A program made the position numbers and the translations under genes. DNA of 64,000 nt from an uncultured Pseudoxanthomonas sp. (lineage in GTDB: Bacteria > Pseudomonadota > Gammaproteobacteria > Xanthomonadales > Xanthomonadaceae), in assembly GCA_937975725.1 (NCBI GenBank), contig CALJUL010000017.1, positions 39,070 to 103,069 on the forward strand, given 5' to 3'. Each line of letters begins with the position of its first letter. The first letter of the stretch is position 1. This document shows, in pieces, positions 28,899 to 39,639 of this stretch. The notes below the pieces were generated by a model. The model ran no database searches, was not told the DNA's origin, and saw nothing but the letters and a program-made list of their open reading frames with translations.

Positions 28899-31800
28899 TC
28901 AGAAGGCGTCCTGCAGGGTCTGCGCGCCACCGTCCAGGCCGGCCGCCGCGTCCTGCTCCAGCAGGCGGCGGGTGGGCTCCTCGCCGAACAACCAATACAT
29001 CATCGGCGTGAGCAAGGTGTCGAGGATGGTCGAGCTGACCAGCCCGCCGAAGATCACCACCGCCACCGGGTGCAGCAGTTCCTTGCCCGGTGCGTCGGCC
29101 GCCAGCAGCAGCGGGGTCAGCGCCATCGCCGCGGTCAGTGCGGTCATCAGCACGGGCGTCAACCGCTCCAGCGAGCCGCGCACGATCATCGCCCGGCCGA
29201 ACGTCTCGCCCTCGAACTTGCACAGGTTCACGTAGTGGCTGATCTTGAGGATGCCGTTGCGGGTGGCGATGCCGGCCAGGGTGATGAAGCCCACCATCGA
29301 GGCGACCGACAGCTCCACCCCTGCCGCCCACATCGCCACCACGCTGCCGATCAGCGCCAGCGGGATGTTGGCCATGATGATCGAGGTCAGCACCACCGAG
29401 CGGTAGCGGCTGTACAGCAGCAGGAAGATCAGCGCCAGCGAGACCAGCGCCAACCCGGCGATCAGGCGGGTGGCCTGCTCCTGGGCCTGGAACTGGCCTT
29501 CCAGGGTGATGAAGTTGCCGGTCGGGACGTTCGCCTCCTCGATCGCCTTGCGCACGTCGGCCACCACCCGCGCCATGTCCGAACCGTCGGTGTTGGCATA
29601 CACCACGATCCGGCGGCGGCCGTTCTCGCGGCCGATCTGGTTGGGGCCGTCGGTTTCGGCAACCTCGGCGATGGACGAGACCGGGATGCGGCCCAGCGGC
29701 GTGTCGATCAGCGTGCGCATCAGGTCTTCCGGCCCGCGCGCGTCGTCGGGCAGGCGCACCACCAGCTCGTAGCGGCGCGAGCCGTCCACGATGTCCGCGC
29801 CGTGCGCGCCATCGGTCAGCGCCTGCAACAGCCGCACCGCCTCGCCCGGCGCCAGGCCGGCCTGCGCGGCGCGCTGCTGGTTGATGCGCACGGTGATCTG
29901 CGGGATAAGCACCTGCTTCTCGACGGTCAGGTCGACCAGCCCGGGGATGCCTTCCATGCGCGCGCGCATCTGCTCGCCCAGGCCGCGCAGGGTGTCCAGG
30001 TCGTCGCCGAAGATCTTCACCGCGATCTGCGCGCGCACGCCCGACAGCAGGTGGTCCAGGCGGTGCGCGATGGGCGCGCCGATGGCGGTCTGCGCCGGCA
30101 GCACCGAGAGCTTCTTGCGCAGGTCGGCCAGCACTTCCTCGCGGTCGCGGCCGGACGGTTTCAGGTCCACGTCGATCTCGGAGGAATGCACGCCCTCGGC
30201 GTGTTCGTCGAGCTCGGCGCGGCCGGTGCGGCGGCCGACCTGGGTCACCTCGGGCACCTGCAGGATCAGTTCCTCGGCGGCGCGGCCGATGCGGTTGGCC
30301 TCCTCCAGCGAGGTGCCGGGGCTGAGCAGCATGCCCAGCACCAGCGAGCCCTCGTTGAACGGTGGCAGGAACGCGCGCGCGAAGAACGGCACGCTGGCCG
30401 CCGCCAGTACCACGGCCAGCGCGGCCGCGGCCAGCAGCTTGCGCGCGCGCGGGAACGACCATTCCAGCAGGCGTTCGTCCTGGCGCTTGAGCCAGCGCAC
30501 CAGCGGGCCATCGCCGTGGCCCAGCCGCTTCATCTTCGGCAGCAGGTAGCTGGCCAGGGTGGGCGTGACGGTGATCGAGACCAGCAGCGAGGCCAGGATG
30601 GAGACGATGTAGGCCACGCCCAGCGGCGCGAACAGCCGGCCCTCGATGCCCGGCAGCGCGAACAGCGGCACGAACACCAGCACCACGATGGCGGTGGCGT
30701 AGACGATGCCCGAGCGCACTTCCAGGCTGGCCTGGCGCACCACCTGCAGCACCGGCAGCGGATTGCCGGCCTCGCGGTTGAGCTTGAGCCGGCGCTGGAT
30801 GTTCTCGATGTCCACCACCGCGTCGTCCACCAGTTCGCCGATGGCGATGGCCAGGCCACCCATCGTCATCACGTTGATCGACAGTCCCATCCAGTGGAAC
30901 ACCAGCGCGGCCACCACCAGCGACAGCGGGATGGCCAGCAGCGAGATGAAGGTGGTGCGCGCCGACAGCAGGAAGGCGAACAGCACGATCGCCACGATGA
31001 TGGCGCCGTCGCGCAACGCCTCGGCCACGTTGCCGATCGACGCTTCGATGAAGTCCGACTGGCGGAACAGCACGTTGGGCTTGCCCACGCCCTCGGGCAG
31101 CGCGCGCGATAGCTCGTGCAGCGCGTCGTCCACGCCGGCCATCACCTTGACGGTGTCGGCGCCGGGCTGCTTCTGCACGCTGGCGATCACCGCCGGGTGG
31201 CCGCCGTAGCTGCCGTCACCGCGCTTGTTGGCCGGCGCGTAGCGCACGCTGGCGATCTGCGAGAGGTAGATCGGGTTGCCGTCGCGGAAGCTCACCGGCA
31301 CCCGCTGCAGGTCTTCGATCTGCAGGGTGCGGCCAATGTGGCGGATCAGGTATTCGCGGCTGTTGAGGTCGATGAAGCCGCCGCCGGCATTGCTGGCGAA
31401 GCCCTTCAGCGCGTTCTCCACCTCGGTCAGCGACACCCCCGTCTGCGCCATGCGCGCGGTATCCGGCTCCACCCGCAGGGTGCGCACGTCGCCGCCGATC
31501 GGGATGACCTGGGCCACGCCGTTGACCGACAGCAGGCGCGGGCGCACCACGTAGTCCACGTATTCGCGGACCTGCATGGCGTTGCCCTGCGCGCCCTCGG
31601 CGATGGGGAAAGCGATCAGGGTGATCTCGCCCATGATCGAGGTCACCGGCCCCATCACCGGGGCGATGCCCTCGGGCAGTTCCTCGCGCACCAGCGCCAG
31701 CCGCTCGGCCACCATCTGCCGATTGCGGTAGACGTCGGTACCCCAGTCGAACTCGGCGTAGACGATCGACAGTCCCACGCCGGAGGTCGAGCGCACGCGG

Positions 31801-32039
31801 GTCACGCCCGGCATGCCGTTGAGGCTGGTCTCGATGGGGAAGGTGATGGTCTGCTCCACCTCTTCCGGCGCCATGCCGCCCGCCTCGGTCAGCACCGTGA
31901 CCACGGGCTTGTCCAGCGAGGGGAACACGTCCACCGGCGTGCGCAGCGCGGTCAGCGTGCCGTAGACCAGCAGCAGCGCCGCGAACGCGAGCACCATCAG
32001 CCGGTTGCGGAGCGCGAAACTGACGATTCTGTCGAACAT
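28899..32039 (-). CDS. CusA/CzcA-family heavy-metal efflux RND pump
   Basis: A 1046-residue inner-membrane RND transporter of the HME subfamily. It starts [20 protein letters not shown] with TM1, then the first large periplasmic loop. TM4 carries the proton-relay acid in [18 protein letters not shown], and the second loop includes [18 protein letters not shown], typical of CusA/Czc[18 protein letters not shown] matches TM10-11. It pumps metal ions (Cu/Ag or Zn/Co/Cd group, not decided by sequence) out through the TolC-type channel. It starts 16 bp after the adaptor stop codon. Confidence 0.95.
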   Translation of the reverse strand: MFDRIVSFALRNRLMVLAFAALLLVYGTLTALRTPVDVFPSLDKPVVTVLTEAGGMAPEEVEQTITFPIETSLNGMPGVTRVRSTSGVGLSIVYAEFDWGTDVYRNRQMVAERLALVREELPEGIAPVMGPVTSIMGEITLIAFPIAEGAQGNAMQVREYVDYVVRPRLLSVNGVAQVIPIGGDVRTLRVEPDTARMAQTGVSLTEVENALKGFASNAGGGFIDLNSREYLIRHIGRTLQIEDLQRVPVSFRDGNPIYLSQIASVRYAPANKRGDGSYGGHPAVIASVQKQPGADTVKVMAGVDDALHELSRALPEGVGKPNVLFRQSDFIEASIGNVAEALRDGAIIVAIVLFAFLLSARTTFISLLAIPLSLVVAALVFHWMGLSINVMTMGGLAIAIGELVDDAVVDIENIQRRLKLNREAGNPLPVLQVVRQASLEVRSGIVYATAIVVLVFVPLFALPGIEGRLFAPLGVAYIVSILASLLVSITVTPTLASYLLPKMKRLGHGDGPLVRWLKRQDERLLEWSFPRARKLLAAAALAVVLAAASVPFFARAFLPPFNEGSLVLGMLLSPGTSLEEANRIGRAAEELILQVPEVTQVGRRTGRAELDEHAEGVHSSEIDVDLKPSGRDREEVLADLRKKLSVLPAQTAIGAPIAHRLDHLLSGVRAQIAVKIFGDDLDTLRGLGEQMRARMEGIPGLVDLTVEKQVLIPQITVRINQQRAAQAGLAPGEAVRLLQALTDGAHGADIVDGSRRYELVVRLPDDARGPEDLMRTLIDTPLGRIPVSSIAEVAETDGPNQIGRENGRRRIVVYANTDGSDMARVVADVRKAIEEANVPTGNFITLEGQFQAQEQATRLIAGLALVSLALIFLLLYSRYRSVVLTSIIMANIPLALIGSVVAMWAAGVELSVASMVGFITLAGIATRNGILKISHYVNLCKFEGETFGRAMIVRGSLERLTPVLMTALTAAMALTPLLLAADAPGKELLHPVAVVIFGGLVSSTILDTLLTPMMYWLFGEEPTRRLLEQDAAAGLDGGAQTLQDAF

Positions 32040-32055
32040 GGAATGCGTTCCCGGG

Positions 32056-33216
32056 TCAGCGGATCTGGGAGATCAGTGCGGCGCCCTGCACCACCACCCG
32101 GTTGTCCTCGCCCAGGCCCTGGACGACGACGACGCTGCGCGCGTCCAGTGCGTGCGCCTGCACGGGTTGCGGCAGGTAGCGCTCGGCGCCGGACTTGATC
32201 CAGACGATGGGCTCGTTGGCCGCGTTGCGCACCACCGACACCTTCGGCAGCACCACGCCGCGGGTGCGTTCCTTCAGCCGCACGACCACGGTCACCGGCT
32301 GCCCGACCACCAGCGCCAGGCGCCGGCCTTCGGCGCCGTCGGCCAGGTCCACGCGGAAGCTCACCGGGATCAGGCCGTCGCGCAGGCTGCCGGCGCCGCC
32401 GATCAGGCTGAGCGCGGCATCGTCCACGCCCAGCAGGCTGGCGCCGTCGATCTGCCCGGCCAGGGCGGGATCGGCCGTGGTCGCTTCCACCTGCAGGCGG
32501 GTCGGGTCAACGATCTGGAACAGCAGGTCGCGCGCTTCCACGACCTGGCCGCTGATGGCGTTGGCCTGGGCGATGGTGCCGCTGACCGGGGCCAGCAGCG
32601 GTTCGCGGCCATCCAGCCCGGCGCCGACGCTGCGGGTCGCCGCGCCGAGGCTGGCGAGTTCGGCGCGCGCGGCCTCGATCTCCTTGCGCGGCACGGTGTC
32701 GGCCAGCGATTCCAGGCGCGCCACGCGCTGCCGCGCCAGTTCCAGGTTGCTGCGCAACTGCGCCAGTTGCGCCTGCTGGTTGGCGCGCGAATAGGGATCG
32801 GCGTTGTAGCGCACGTAGCCCAGCACCTGACCCTTGCGCACGGTCTGGCCGATGGTCGGCAGGCCGTCCGGGCCGGCTTCGATGCGGCCGCTGCTCATCG
32901 ACTGCACCAGGCCGCCGGCGTTGGGATCGTTGACCACCCGCCCCATCAGCTCGACGCTGGCGGCCGCGTCGGTGGCCTTGGAGAAGCGCGTGCGCACGGC
33001 CATGCGGCGCTGCGCCGGCATCGGCACGTTGACGCTGCCGTCGGGCAGCCGCGACAGGCCGGCGACGCCGCCGGTGGAAGTGGGGCCGTCCAGGTGTTCG
33101 CCGTTGGGGCCGTGCGCGCCGGGCGAGGCGTGGATGTCGTCCGCCAGCGTGAGCATCAGACCGAGCGAGAGCGTCAGCGCCGCTCCGGCGGCGCAGGTGG
33201 CGAGCAGGCGGTTCAT
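32056..33216 (-). CDS. HME-RND periplasmic adaptor protein
   Basis: A 386-residue membrane-fusion protein. Its N-terminal signal/anchor ([20 protein letters not shown]) is followed at about residues 29-46 by the His-containing motif [17 protein letters not shown], also found in the gene upstream. Then barrel-sandwich, hairpin ([20 protein letters not shown]) and beta-barrel regions; the lipoyl half reads [20 protein letters not shown]. It links the RND pump to the TolC channel. The ATG at 33216 overlaps the upstream stop (ATGA). Confidence 0.93.
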   Translation of the reverse strand: MNRLLATCAAGAALTLSLGLMLTLADDIHASPGAHGPNGEHLDGPTSTGGVAGLSRLPDGSVNVPMPAQRRMAVRTRFSKATDAAASVELMGRVVNDPNAGGLVQSMSSGRIEAGPDGLPTIGQTVRKGQVLGYVRYNADPYSRANQQAQLAQLRSNLELARQRVARLESLADTVPRKEIEAARAELASLGAATRSVGAGLDGREPLLAPVSGTIAQANAISGQVVEARDLLFQIVDPTRLQVEATTADPALAGQIDGASLLGVDDAALSLIGGAGSLRDGLIPVSFRVDLADGAEGRRLALVVGQPVTVVVRLKERTRGVVLPKVSVVRNAANEPIVWIKSGAERYLPQPVQAHALDARSVVVVQGLGEDNRVVVQGAALISQIR

Positions 33217-33788
33217 GGGCGGGCTCCGGAACGGCGCCGGGCGCTGCCGCGCCGGCGCAGGAAGACAAAAGCGAGGGCGGCCAGCACCAGCAGGCCGAGG
33301 GCGACGTGCCACCAGCGCAGGCCGGCGCCCGCATGGGCGTGGGCGGTGTCGGCGACGTCGAGCGCGCCGGCGACGATGTCGAAGTCGTCGCCCTGGGTGA
33401 CGGTGAAGGCCAGCGAGTGCTTGCCCACCTTGGACAGCGCCTCGATCAGCTTCGGGTCCTTGAAGGTGTAGACCCCGGTCGCCGGGTCGAACGTGGCCTT
33501 GGCGGTGATGCCGCCGCTCTCCAGTTCGACGTCGGCGCCGTCCACCGGCGCGTTGGTCTCGTAGACGTTGATCATCGCCGTCAGCGCATCGTGCTCGAGG
33601 TGCGCGACCAGTTCGAACATCTCGGTGAAGGCTTCCATCCGCGGCCGGCCGTCGGCGGCCGCGGCGGCGCTGGCGGCGGGACCGTCCAGGTGCTCGCCGT
33701 TGGGGCCGTGCGCGCCCGGCGAGGCGGACGCGTGCAGCGGCGCGGCGAGGAACAGCAACAGGCTTGCGAGACGCAGGGAGACTCTCAT
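33213..33788 (-). CDS. His-rich secreted/membrane accessory protein of efflux operon
   Basis: A 191-residue protein with signal peptide (MRVSLRLASLLLFLAAPLHA), then [18 protein letters not shown], the same motif as in the adaptor. A beta-domain (AFTEMFELVAHLEHDALTAM; YTFKDPKLIEAL; LAFTVTQGDDFDIVAGALD), HAHAG, and a C-terminal membrane helix (WWHVALGLLVLAALAFVFLR) with a basic tail follow. Probably anchored in the inner membrane with a metal-binding periplasmic part. It overlaps both neighbours by 4 bases and is co-translated with TolC and adaptor. No known family function. Confidence 0.82.
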   Translation of the reverse strand: MRVSLRLASLLLFLAAPLHASASPGAHGPNGEHLDGPAASAAAAADGRPRMEAFTEMFELVAHLEHDALTAMINVYETNAPVDGADVELESGGITAKATFDPATGVYTFKDPKLIEALSKVGKHSLAFTVTQGDDFDIVAGALDVADTAHAHAGAGLRWWHVALGLLVLAALAFVFLRRRGSARRRSGARP

Positions 33789-35056
33789 GGCAGCATTCCG
33801 ATGACTTGCAACAAGCGGGCGTGGGCCAGGCCGTGTTCGGCATGGCGGCGGGCGCGGTCGGCTTCGGCCTCGGCCGAATAGCGGGTGGTGAGCAGCAGTT
33901 CGGCCAGGTCGATCTCGCCGGCCGCGAAGGCCCGCTGCATCAGGCGCACGCGCTCGGCCAGCAGGCCGGCGCGCCGGCTCTCGCTGTCCAGTTGCCGGTC
34001 CGCCAGCACGATGGCCAGTCGGGCCGCTTCCAGTTCGGCGGCGTGGCGGCTGCGCGCCAGCGCCAGCTCGGCCTGCGCCACGTCCAGTCCGGTCTGCGCC
34101 TGCGCGCGCACCAGGCTGCGGCGCGCGCCCACGCCCAGCGGGACGCGCAGTTCCACCACCAGGCTGCGCTCGCCGATCGCGCCGGGGCCGTCGGCCTCGT
34201 CCTTGGCGCCGATGGTCAGCTCCGGCGGCATGCCCAGCGAGCGGCGCACCGCCTTGAGTTCGCCCTCGGCGCGCAGCACGGCCTTCTCCGCCGCGACCAG
34301 CGACGGCGGCGTGCCGGCCCGGGCCAGCAGCGCATCGACGTCGGCGTGGGATTCGTTCTCGATCTCGCCGGCGTCCGGCAGCGTGTCCAGGCCGGTCAGC
34401 ACCTTCCAGCGCGCCACGCTGTCGTGCAGCTCGCGCTCGGCATCGTCCCGCTCGGCCTCGGCGGCCAACTGGTCGGCACGCGCGGACAATGCGTCGCTGT
34501 GCGCCAGATCGCCAGCCTTCACCCGGCGCTCCACGTCGTCGGCCAGCTTGGTCAGGAAGCCGACCTTCGCCTGCGCCTGCTCGCGCGTGGCCTGGCGCGC
34601 AGCGATTTCCCACGCCGCCTCGCGCACGCGGCCGGCCACTTCCAGGCGCGCCTGCGCCAGGTTGGCCTCGGCCCATTCCACGTCGGCGCCGGCGGCGGCG
34701 CGCGCGGCGCCGCGCTGGCCCGGCATCCACAGCGGCACGCTCAGGCCGACCTCGGTCTCGGTGCCGGTGCCGGCGCGCGCGCCGCCGTACCAGTCGCCTT
34801 CGGTGCGCGAGAACGACAGCGACGGCTCCGCGACGGCGAAGCTGCGGGCGATGCGGCGGTTGGCGTCGGCGCGCGCGGATTCGCCTTCGGCGCGGCGCGC
34901 TTCGACTGCGCGCTGCCAGGCGGCGTCGACCGCGCGCGCCAGTCCCGGCGCGTTGCCCTCGATCGCCGAGGCCGCCGGCGCGGCGCAGGCCAGGCACAGC
35001 AACAGCCAGGGCGCCGCGCGCCTGCCGGCGCGGGCCGGGGAACGGTGCTTGCTCAT
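33785..35056 (-). CDS. TolC/CusC-family outer-membrane efflux channel
   Basis: A 423-residue protein with a signal peptide ending LACAAPAASA and long alpha-helical stretches of Ala/Glu/Arg-rich heptads (two repeats, about 40-220 and 230-420), the architecture of OEP family channels. PLWMPGQRGAARAAAGADVE and VPLGVGARRSLVRAQAQTGL mark the strand-to-helix joints. It forms the outer-membrane exit duct for the RND pump. Its start overlaps the stop of the flavoprotein gene upstream (ATGA), making it the second cistron of that transcript. Confidence 0.9.
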   Translation of the reverse strand: MSKHRSPARAGRRAAPWLLLCLACAAPAASAIEGNAPGLARAVDAAWQRAVEARRAEGESARADANRRIARSFAVAEPSLSFSRTEGDWYGGARAGTGTETEVGLSVPLWMPGQRGAARAAAGADVEWAEANLAQARLEVAGRVREAAWEIAARQATREQAQAKVGFLTKLADDVERRVKAGDLAHSDALSARADQLAAEAERDDAERELHDSVARWKVLTGLDTLPDAGEIENESHADVDALLARAGTPPSLVAAEKAVLRAEGELKAVRRSLGMPPELTIGAKDEADGPGAIGERSLVVELRVPLGVGARRSLVRAQAQTGLDVAQAELALARSRHAAELEAARLAIVLADRQLDSESRRAGLLAERVRLMQRAFAAGEIDLAELLLTTRYSAEAEADRARRHAEHGLAHARLLQVIGMLP

Positions 35057-36354
35057 GAGAAACGGTCCTTGGTGCGGTAATAGGCGCCCACCAGCGGCAG
35101 GAACCACGGCGGGCCGAAATGGCCGGGGATCGCCGGCCACGCGCGGCCGCCCCACGGGTTGTCCGCGGGCTCGCCGGCGATCAGGCGCGCCATCACCTGG
35201 CCCATGTGCACGGACATCTGGGTGCCGTGGCCGCTGTAGCCGGTGCTGTACCAGACGCCGTCGCGGCGGCCGGCGCGCGGCAGGCGATCGCGCGTCATGT
35301 CGACCACCCCGCCCCAGCAGTATTCGATGGCCACGTCGGCGAGCTGCGGGAAGATGCCCAGCATGCCTTCCTGCAGGATCGGCGCGCTGCGCGCGTCCGA
35401 GCGCGGCGAGGAGACGCCGAAGTGCGCGCGCCCGCCCAGGATCAGGCGGTCGTCGTCGGTGAGGCGGAAATAGTGGTGGATGTTGGCCACCGTGGTGCAG
35501 GTGCGGCGGCGCGCGATCAGCGTCTGCGCGCGCTCGCGCCCCAGCGGTTCGGTGGCGATGATGAAGCTGCCCACCGGCACCATGCGCCGGCGCAGCCAGC
35601 CGAAGGTGCCATAGCCGCCGTGGCGGCCGGCGCCGTTGGCCAGCAGCACCTGCCCGGCGCGCATGCGTCCGCGCGCGGTGTGCAGCAGCGACGCGCCGCC
35701 CTCGGCGCGCTCGATGCGCTCGACTTCCGCGCCCAGCAGGATGCGGCCGCCGGCGCGCTCCACCGCCGCGGCCAGGCCGTTGGCGAAGCGGCCCATGTGC
35801 ATCTGCGCGCTGCGCTTGTACACCAGGCCGCCGGCGAAGCGCTCGCTGGCGATCTCCTCGCCGCGCACGCGCGCGGCGTCCAGCAGTTCCACGTCGGTGT
35901 CCACGCCGTCGGCGACCAGGCGCTCGGCGCTACGCGCCAGCGCGTCGTAGTGCGCCGGGCGCGTGGCCAGCTTCAGCTTGCCGTTGCGGGCGAAGCCGCA
36001 GTCGATGCCCTGCTCGCGCACGATGCGCTCGACCGTGTCCACCGCGTCGTCGTAGGCGCGGTACCAGGCGCGCGCCTGCTCCGTGCCGACGCGCGCGGCC
36101 AGGTCGCCGTAGTCGTGCGCCAGGCCGTTGTTGACGTGGCCGCCGTTGCGCCCGGAGGCCTCGCCGGCCACGCAGTCGCCGGCTTCCAGCACCGCCACGC
36201 TGGCGCCGCGCGAGGCCAGTTCCAGCGCCGCCGACAGCCCGGTGAAGCCGGCACCGACGACGGCCACGTCCACCGTGCCCGGCCACTCGCCGGTGCGCGG
36301 CGCGTAGCGCGGCACGGTGTCCATCCAGTACGACTGCACCTTCAATCGCGTCAC
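35053..36354 (-). CDS. FAD-dependent amine/gamma-glutamylputrescine oxidase-like oxidoreductase
   Basis: A 433-residue DAO-family flavoenzyme, GTG start at 36354. The Rossmann motif VVGAGFTGLSAALELASRGA lies near residue 32, followed by EASGRNGGHVNNGLAHDYGD, typical of PuuB-like oxidases. GGRAHFGVSS and YSGHGTQMSVHMGQVMA are C-terminal FAD contacts. It oxidises a secondary or primary amine of an amino-acid-like substrate to an aldehyde plus H2O2. The gene overlaps the TolC gene by 4 bases, so an apparently catabolic enzyme is translationally coupled to metal efflux. A GNAT gene lies divergently. Confidence 0.88.
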   Translation of the reverse strand: MTRLKVQSYWMDTVPRYAPRTGEWPGTVDVAVVGAGFTGLSAALELASRGASVAVLEAGDCVAGEASGRNGGHVNNGLAHDYGDLAARVGTEQARAWYRAYDDAVDTVERIVREQGIDCGFARNGKLKLATRPAHYDALARSAERLVADGVDTDVELLDAARVRGEEIASERFAGGLVYKRSAQMHMGRFANGLAAAVERAGGRILLGAEVERIERAEGGASLLHTARGRMRAGQVLLANGAGRHGGYGTFGWLRRRMVPVGSFIIATEPLGRERAQTLIARRRTCTTVANIHHYFRLTDDDRLILGGRAHFGVSSPRSDARSAPILQEGMLGIFPQLADVAIEYCWGGVVDMTRDRLPRAGRRDGVWYSTGYSGHGTQMSVHMGQVMARLIAGEPADNPWGGRAWPAIPGHFGPPWFLPLVGAYYRTKDRFS

Positions 36355-37040
36355 CCTGCGTCACCTCGATGGACTGTTCGGACAACGGACGCGGTCCCGT
36401 CGGGACCTTCCCAAGACACGTCCTCCGCTCCCTTGTCCACGCACGCTGCCGGCATGGACGACGAATGATTGGAACACGGCGCCGCAACGACGATCGCCGC
36501 GATCGAAGCCCGTCGACGGCATGTCCATGCGTTTTTGATCGCGGAAGGCAGCAGGTCGTGCGGCCCGACCTGCCGGGACGCTCCATGGAACGCGCGCGCG
36601 GGAGCGGCCGCGGCAGAAGGAGGAAGGGCCGGGCCGCCGGCACGTCCGTGCGGACGAAGCGAGGCTCCGGTCACCCACTGTCCGTGCTGCGCCGGGATGC
36701 CCGGCCACCCGTTGCAACACCGTGCCGCCGGCACCGCACTTCGCGCCGGCATCGGCCCCTCGTCTGCGACACACTGTCGCAGGCGAGCGGGCTCACACGG
36801 AGACGGGCCTGCGCACACCGGCGTGAAGGCGCTGCGGACGAATGTGATGCGGGCAGGATTTGCTCCGTTTTACCGGAGCCGCGCAGGCAGCTAATACCGC
36901 CCCCGTCCGCCGGCGCGGTGGAAGCTGCTGCTTTCCATCCGGCCCGCGCACGGCGACAAGATTGTCCTATAGGGTATGCACCCAGGCGCGTAAGGTATCG
37001 GCCCTACGCGCTCCTACTGGTTGCGTCCTGGTTGCATGCG
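36355..37040. other. divergent intergenic region, 686 bp
   Basis: This gap separates the flavoprotein (minus) and GNAT (plus) genes. No protein-like frame could be supported on either strand. A palindrome CCTATAGG (36966-36973) lies about 70 bp before the GNAT start and may belong to a promoter or operator; its ATTGT left side and GGTATG right side are not symmetrical beyond that. Confidence 0.5.
36966..36973. promoter_or_regulatory. CCTATAGG palindrome, possible operator or -10 region
   Basis: An AT-containing palindrome in otherwise GC-rich DNA, about 70 bp before the GNAT start. Could be a regulator site or part of a -10 box. Weak evidence. Confidence 0.3.
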
Positions 37041-37919
37041 ATGAGTACGATACGCACACCCATCCTCCGGATCGAACAGGGCGTCGAGTACCGCGCCATG
37101 CGCGCCGACGATCTCGATGCCGCATGGAACCTGTCGATGGACCAGCACTGGCCGCACCGGCCGGTGGACTGGGCCGCGGCGTTCTCGCTGGGCGAAGGCA
37201 TCGTCGCCGAGGTCGACGGCCAACTGGTCGGCACCGCGATGCGCTGGCTGTGGGGCGAGACCCACGCCACCGTCGGCCTGGTGATCGTGTCCGAGCTCAT
37301 GCGCGGGCGCCGCATCGGCAGCACGCTGATGAACAGCGTGCTGGAAGGGCTGGAGGACCGCAGCGTGTCGCTGCACGCCACCGAGGAAGGCCGCGGCCTG
37401 TACGAGCGGCTGGGCTTCGTGCGCACCGGCGAGATCCGCCAGCACCAGGGCATCGCCGCGCATCCGCCGCTGATCGGCATGGACGACGGCTGGCGGCTGC
37501 GCCCCTTCGACCAGAGCGACGAGCCGGCGCTGTTCGAACTGGATGCGCGCGCGCGCGGCTGGCGCCGCGAGAACCTGCTGCGGCTGTGGCTGGACAGCGC
37601 CGAGCGGGTCATGGTGCTGGACCACGATGGCACCCTGGACGGCTACGCCACCCTGCGCCGCTTCGGCCGCGGCGTGGCGGTGGGGCCGGTGGTCGCCTCG
37701 GACGACATCGGCGCGCGTGCGCTGATCGGCCACCTGGTCGGCGTGGCGACGGGCCGCTTCACCCGCATCGACCTGGACTTCGATTCCGGCCTGACCACCT
37801 GGGCCGAGGAACTGCAGTTGCAGCGCGTGGGCACGGTCACCGCGATGACCCGCGGCCCGCTGCGCGGCGACGGCGGCGGCCCGCGGCTGTTCGCCCTGGC
37901 CACGCAGGCGCTGGGCTGA
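37041..37919 (+). CDS. tandem GNAT-domain acetyltransferase
   Basis: A 292-residue protein with two GNAT folds. The first (about 15-135) has the CoA-binding RGRRIGSTLMNSVLEG and the ARGLYERLGF-type C-terminal motif (GRGLYERLGFVRTG). The second (about 145-290; LRPFDQSDEPALFELDARAR) is of the Acetyltransf_18 type. Tandem GNATs usually have one active half. ATG 37041 gives MSTIRTPILRIEQGVEYRAM. It heads the plus-strand amino-acid block, 179 bp before the aminotransferase; an N-acetylation role in that pathway is possible, given the M20 amidohydrolase at the other end. Confidence 0.88.
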   Translation: MSTIRTPILRIEQGVEYRAMRADDLDAAWNLSMDQHWPHRPVDWAAAFSLGEGIVAEVDGQLVGTAMRWLWGETHATVGLVIVSELMRGRRIGSTLMNSVLEGLEDRSVSLHATEEGRGLYERLGFVRTGEIRQHQGIAAHPPLIGMDDGWRLRPFDQSDEPALFELDARARGWRRENLLRLWLDSAERVMVLDHDGTLDGYATLRRFGRGVAVGPVVASDDIGARALIGHLVGVATGRFTRIDLDFDSGLTTWAEELQLQRVGTVTAMTRGPLRGDGGGPRLFALATQALG

Positions 37920-38098
37920 GGCCCGCGCGCCCGCCGTCCTCCCCCTGCGCCCGCGGCGCATCGCCCGCCGCCGCAGTTTGTTCCGGCAGGACCGAAACAA
38001 CGGCATGCGCGGGCGCGCGGCATCGCGGCGACGGCATCTAACACCAGCGCGGCGGGCCTACGCTGTTCGCCACCCCCACTCCGATCAGGCCGATTGCC

Positions 38099-39550
38099 AT
38101 GCATCGCGCGACTCCCGCTCCGATCGTCATCGAGGCCCCTGCCCGCCCGTCGGCCGCGCAGGGCCAATCCGCGCTGCAATCGCTGCGCAGCCTGGACCGG
38201 GAGCACCTGATCCATCCGGTCTCGGCCTGGCGCGCGCACGAGCAGCGCGGCGTGACGGTGCTGGAATCGGGCCAGGGCTGCACCCTGCGCGACGCCGACG
38301 GCAACGAGCTGCTGGATGCGTTCGCCGGCCTATGGTGCGTCAACGTCGGCTACGGCCAGCAGAGCGTGGTGGACGCGGCGACCGAGCAGTTGCGCAAGCT
38401 GCCCTACGCCACCGGCTATTTCTCCTTCGGCAGCGAGCCGTCGATCCGGCTGGCGCGCAAGCTGGTCGAGATCAGCCCGGCCTCGCTGCGCCACGTCTAC
38501 TTCAGCGGCGGTGGCTCGGACGCGGTCGATGCGGCGGTGCGCCTGATCGTGCAGTACTGGAACAGCGTCGGCCGCCCGCACAAGAAGCACTTCATCACCC
38601 TGGAGCGCGGCTACCACGGCTCGTCCTCCACCGGCGCCGGGCTGACCGCGCTGCCGGCGTTCCACCGCGGCTTCGACCTGCCGCTGCCGACCCAGCACTA
38701 CCTGCCCTCGCCCAATCCCTACCGCAGCGCCGACCCCGACCCGCAGGCGATCATCGACGCCTCGGTGGCGGCGCTGCGCGCCAAGGTGGCCGAACTGGGC
38801 GGCAGCGATCGCGTTGCCGCGTTCTTCTGCGAACCGGTGCAGGGCTCCGGCGGCGTCATCATCCCGCCGCGCGGCTGGCTGAAGGCGATGCGCGAGGCCG
38901 CGCGCGAACTGGACATCCTGTTCGTCGTGGACGAAGTGATCACCGGCTTCGGCCGCACCGGCCCCATGTTCGCCTGCGAGCACGAAGGCGTGGAGCCGGA
39001 CATGATGACGCTGGCCAAGGGCCTGACCGCGGGCTACATCCCGATGGGCGCCACCCTGGTCTCGGACAAGGTCTACGCCGGCATCGCCGACAACACCCCG
39101 CCCGGCGCGGTGGTGGGCCACGGCGCGACCTATTCCGGCCACCCGGTCGCCGCCGCCGTGGCGCTGGAAGTGATCCGCCTGTACGAGGAAGGCGGCCTGC
39201 TGGCGCACGGCCGCGAGGTGGCGGTGCATTTCGCCAAGGCGCTGGAAGACTTGGCCGACCACCCGCTGGTCGGCGACGTGCGCCACGTCGGCCTGTTGGG
39301 CGCCATCGAACTGGTCAGCGACAAGGCGAGCAAGCGCGGCTTCGACCCGAGGCTGGGCCTGGCCGACCGGATCGCCGCCATCGCCTACCGCAACCAGCTC
39401 GTGTTCCGCTCCTTCGCCGACCAGGTGCTGGGCTTCGCCCCGGCGCTGTGCATCACCCAGGCCGAGTGCGCGCTGCTGGGCGAACGCCTGCGCCGCACGC
39501 TGGACGAGGTGCTGGCGCTGCCGGAGGTGCGCGCGGCGCTGGACGCCTAG
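38099..39550 (+). CDS. class III PLP aminotransferase
   Basis: A 483-residue aminotransferase of the ornithine/putrescine/omega-amino-acid group (AgcA/SpuC/DoeD-like). GGSDAVDAAVRLIVQYW, FCEPVQGSGGVIIPPRGWLK, FVVDEVITGFGRTGPMFAC and the PLP Lys307 in TLAKGLTAGYIPMG are complete. These enzymes transfer an amino group from an omega-amino acid or diamine to pyruvate or oxoglutarate, giving a semialdehyde. The aldehyde dehydrogenases of the 12-22 kb block could take such a product, but no operon link exists. The Lrp-type gene follows in the same direction. Confidence 0.93.
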   Translation: MHRATPAPIVIEAPARPSAAQGQSALQSLRSLDREHLIHPVSAWRAHEQRGVTVLESGQGCTLRDADGNELLDAFAGLWCVNVGYGQQSVVDAATEQLRKLPYATGYFSFGSEPSIRLARKLVEISPASLRHVYFSGGGSDAVDAAVRLIVQYWNSVGRPHKKHFITLERGYHGSSSTGAGLTALPAFHRGFDLPLPTQHYLPSPNPYRSADPDPQAIIDASVAALRAKVAELGGSDRVAAFFCEPVQGSGGVIIPPRGWLKAMREAARELDILFVVDEVITGFGRTGPMFACEHEGVEPDMMTLAKGLTAGYIPMGATLVSDKVYAGIADNTPPGAVVGHGATYSGHPVAAAVALEVIRLYEEGGLLAHGREVAVHFAKALEDLADHPLVGDVRHVGLLGAIELVSDKASKRGFDPRLGLADRIAAIAYRNQLVFRSFADQVLGFAPALCITQAECALLGERLRRTLDEVLALPEVRAALDA

Positions 39551-39639
39551 CTTCGCGCACCGCGCCGGCGGGCATGGACGTTGACCGGTTCTCTCACCTT
39601 ACAACAGAATCCCGGCGCACCTTCTTCCAGGCAACCACC

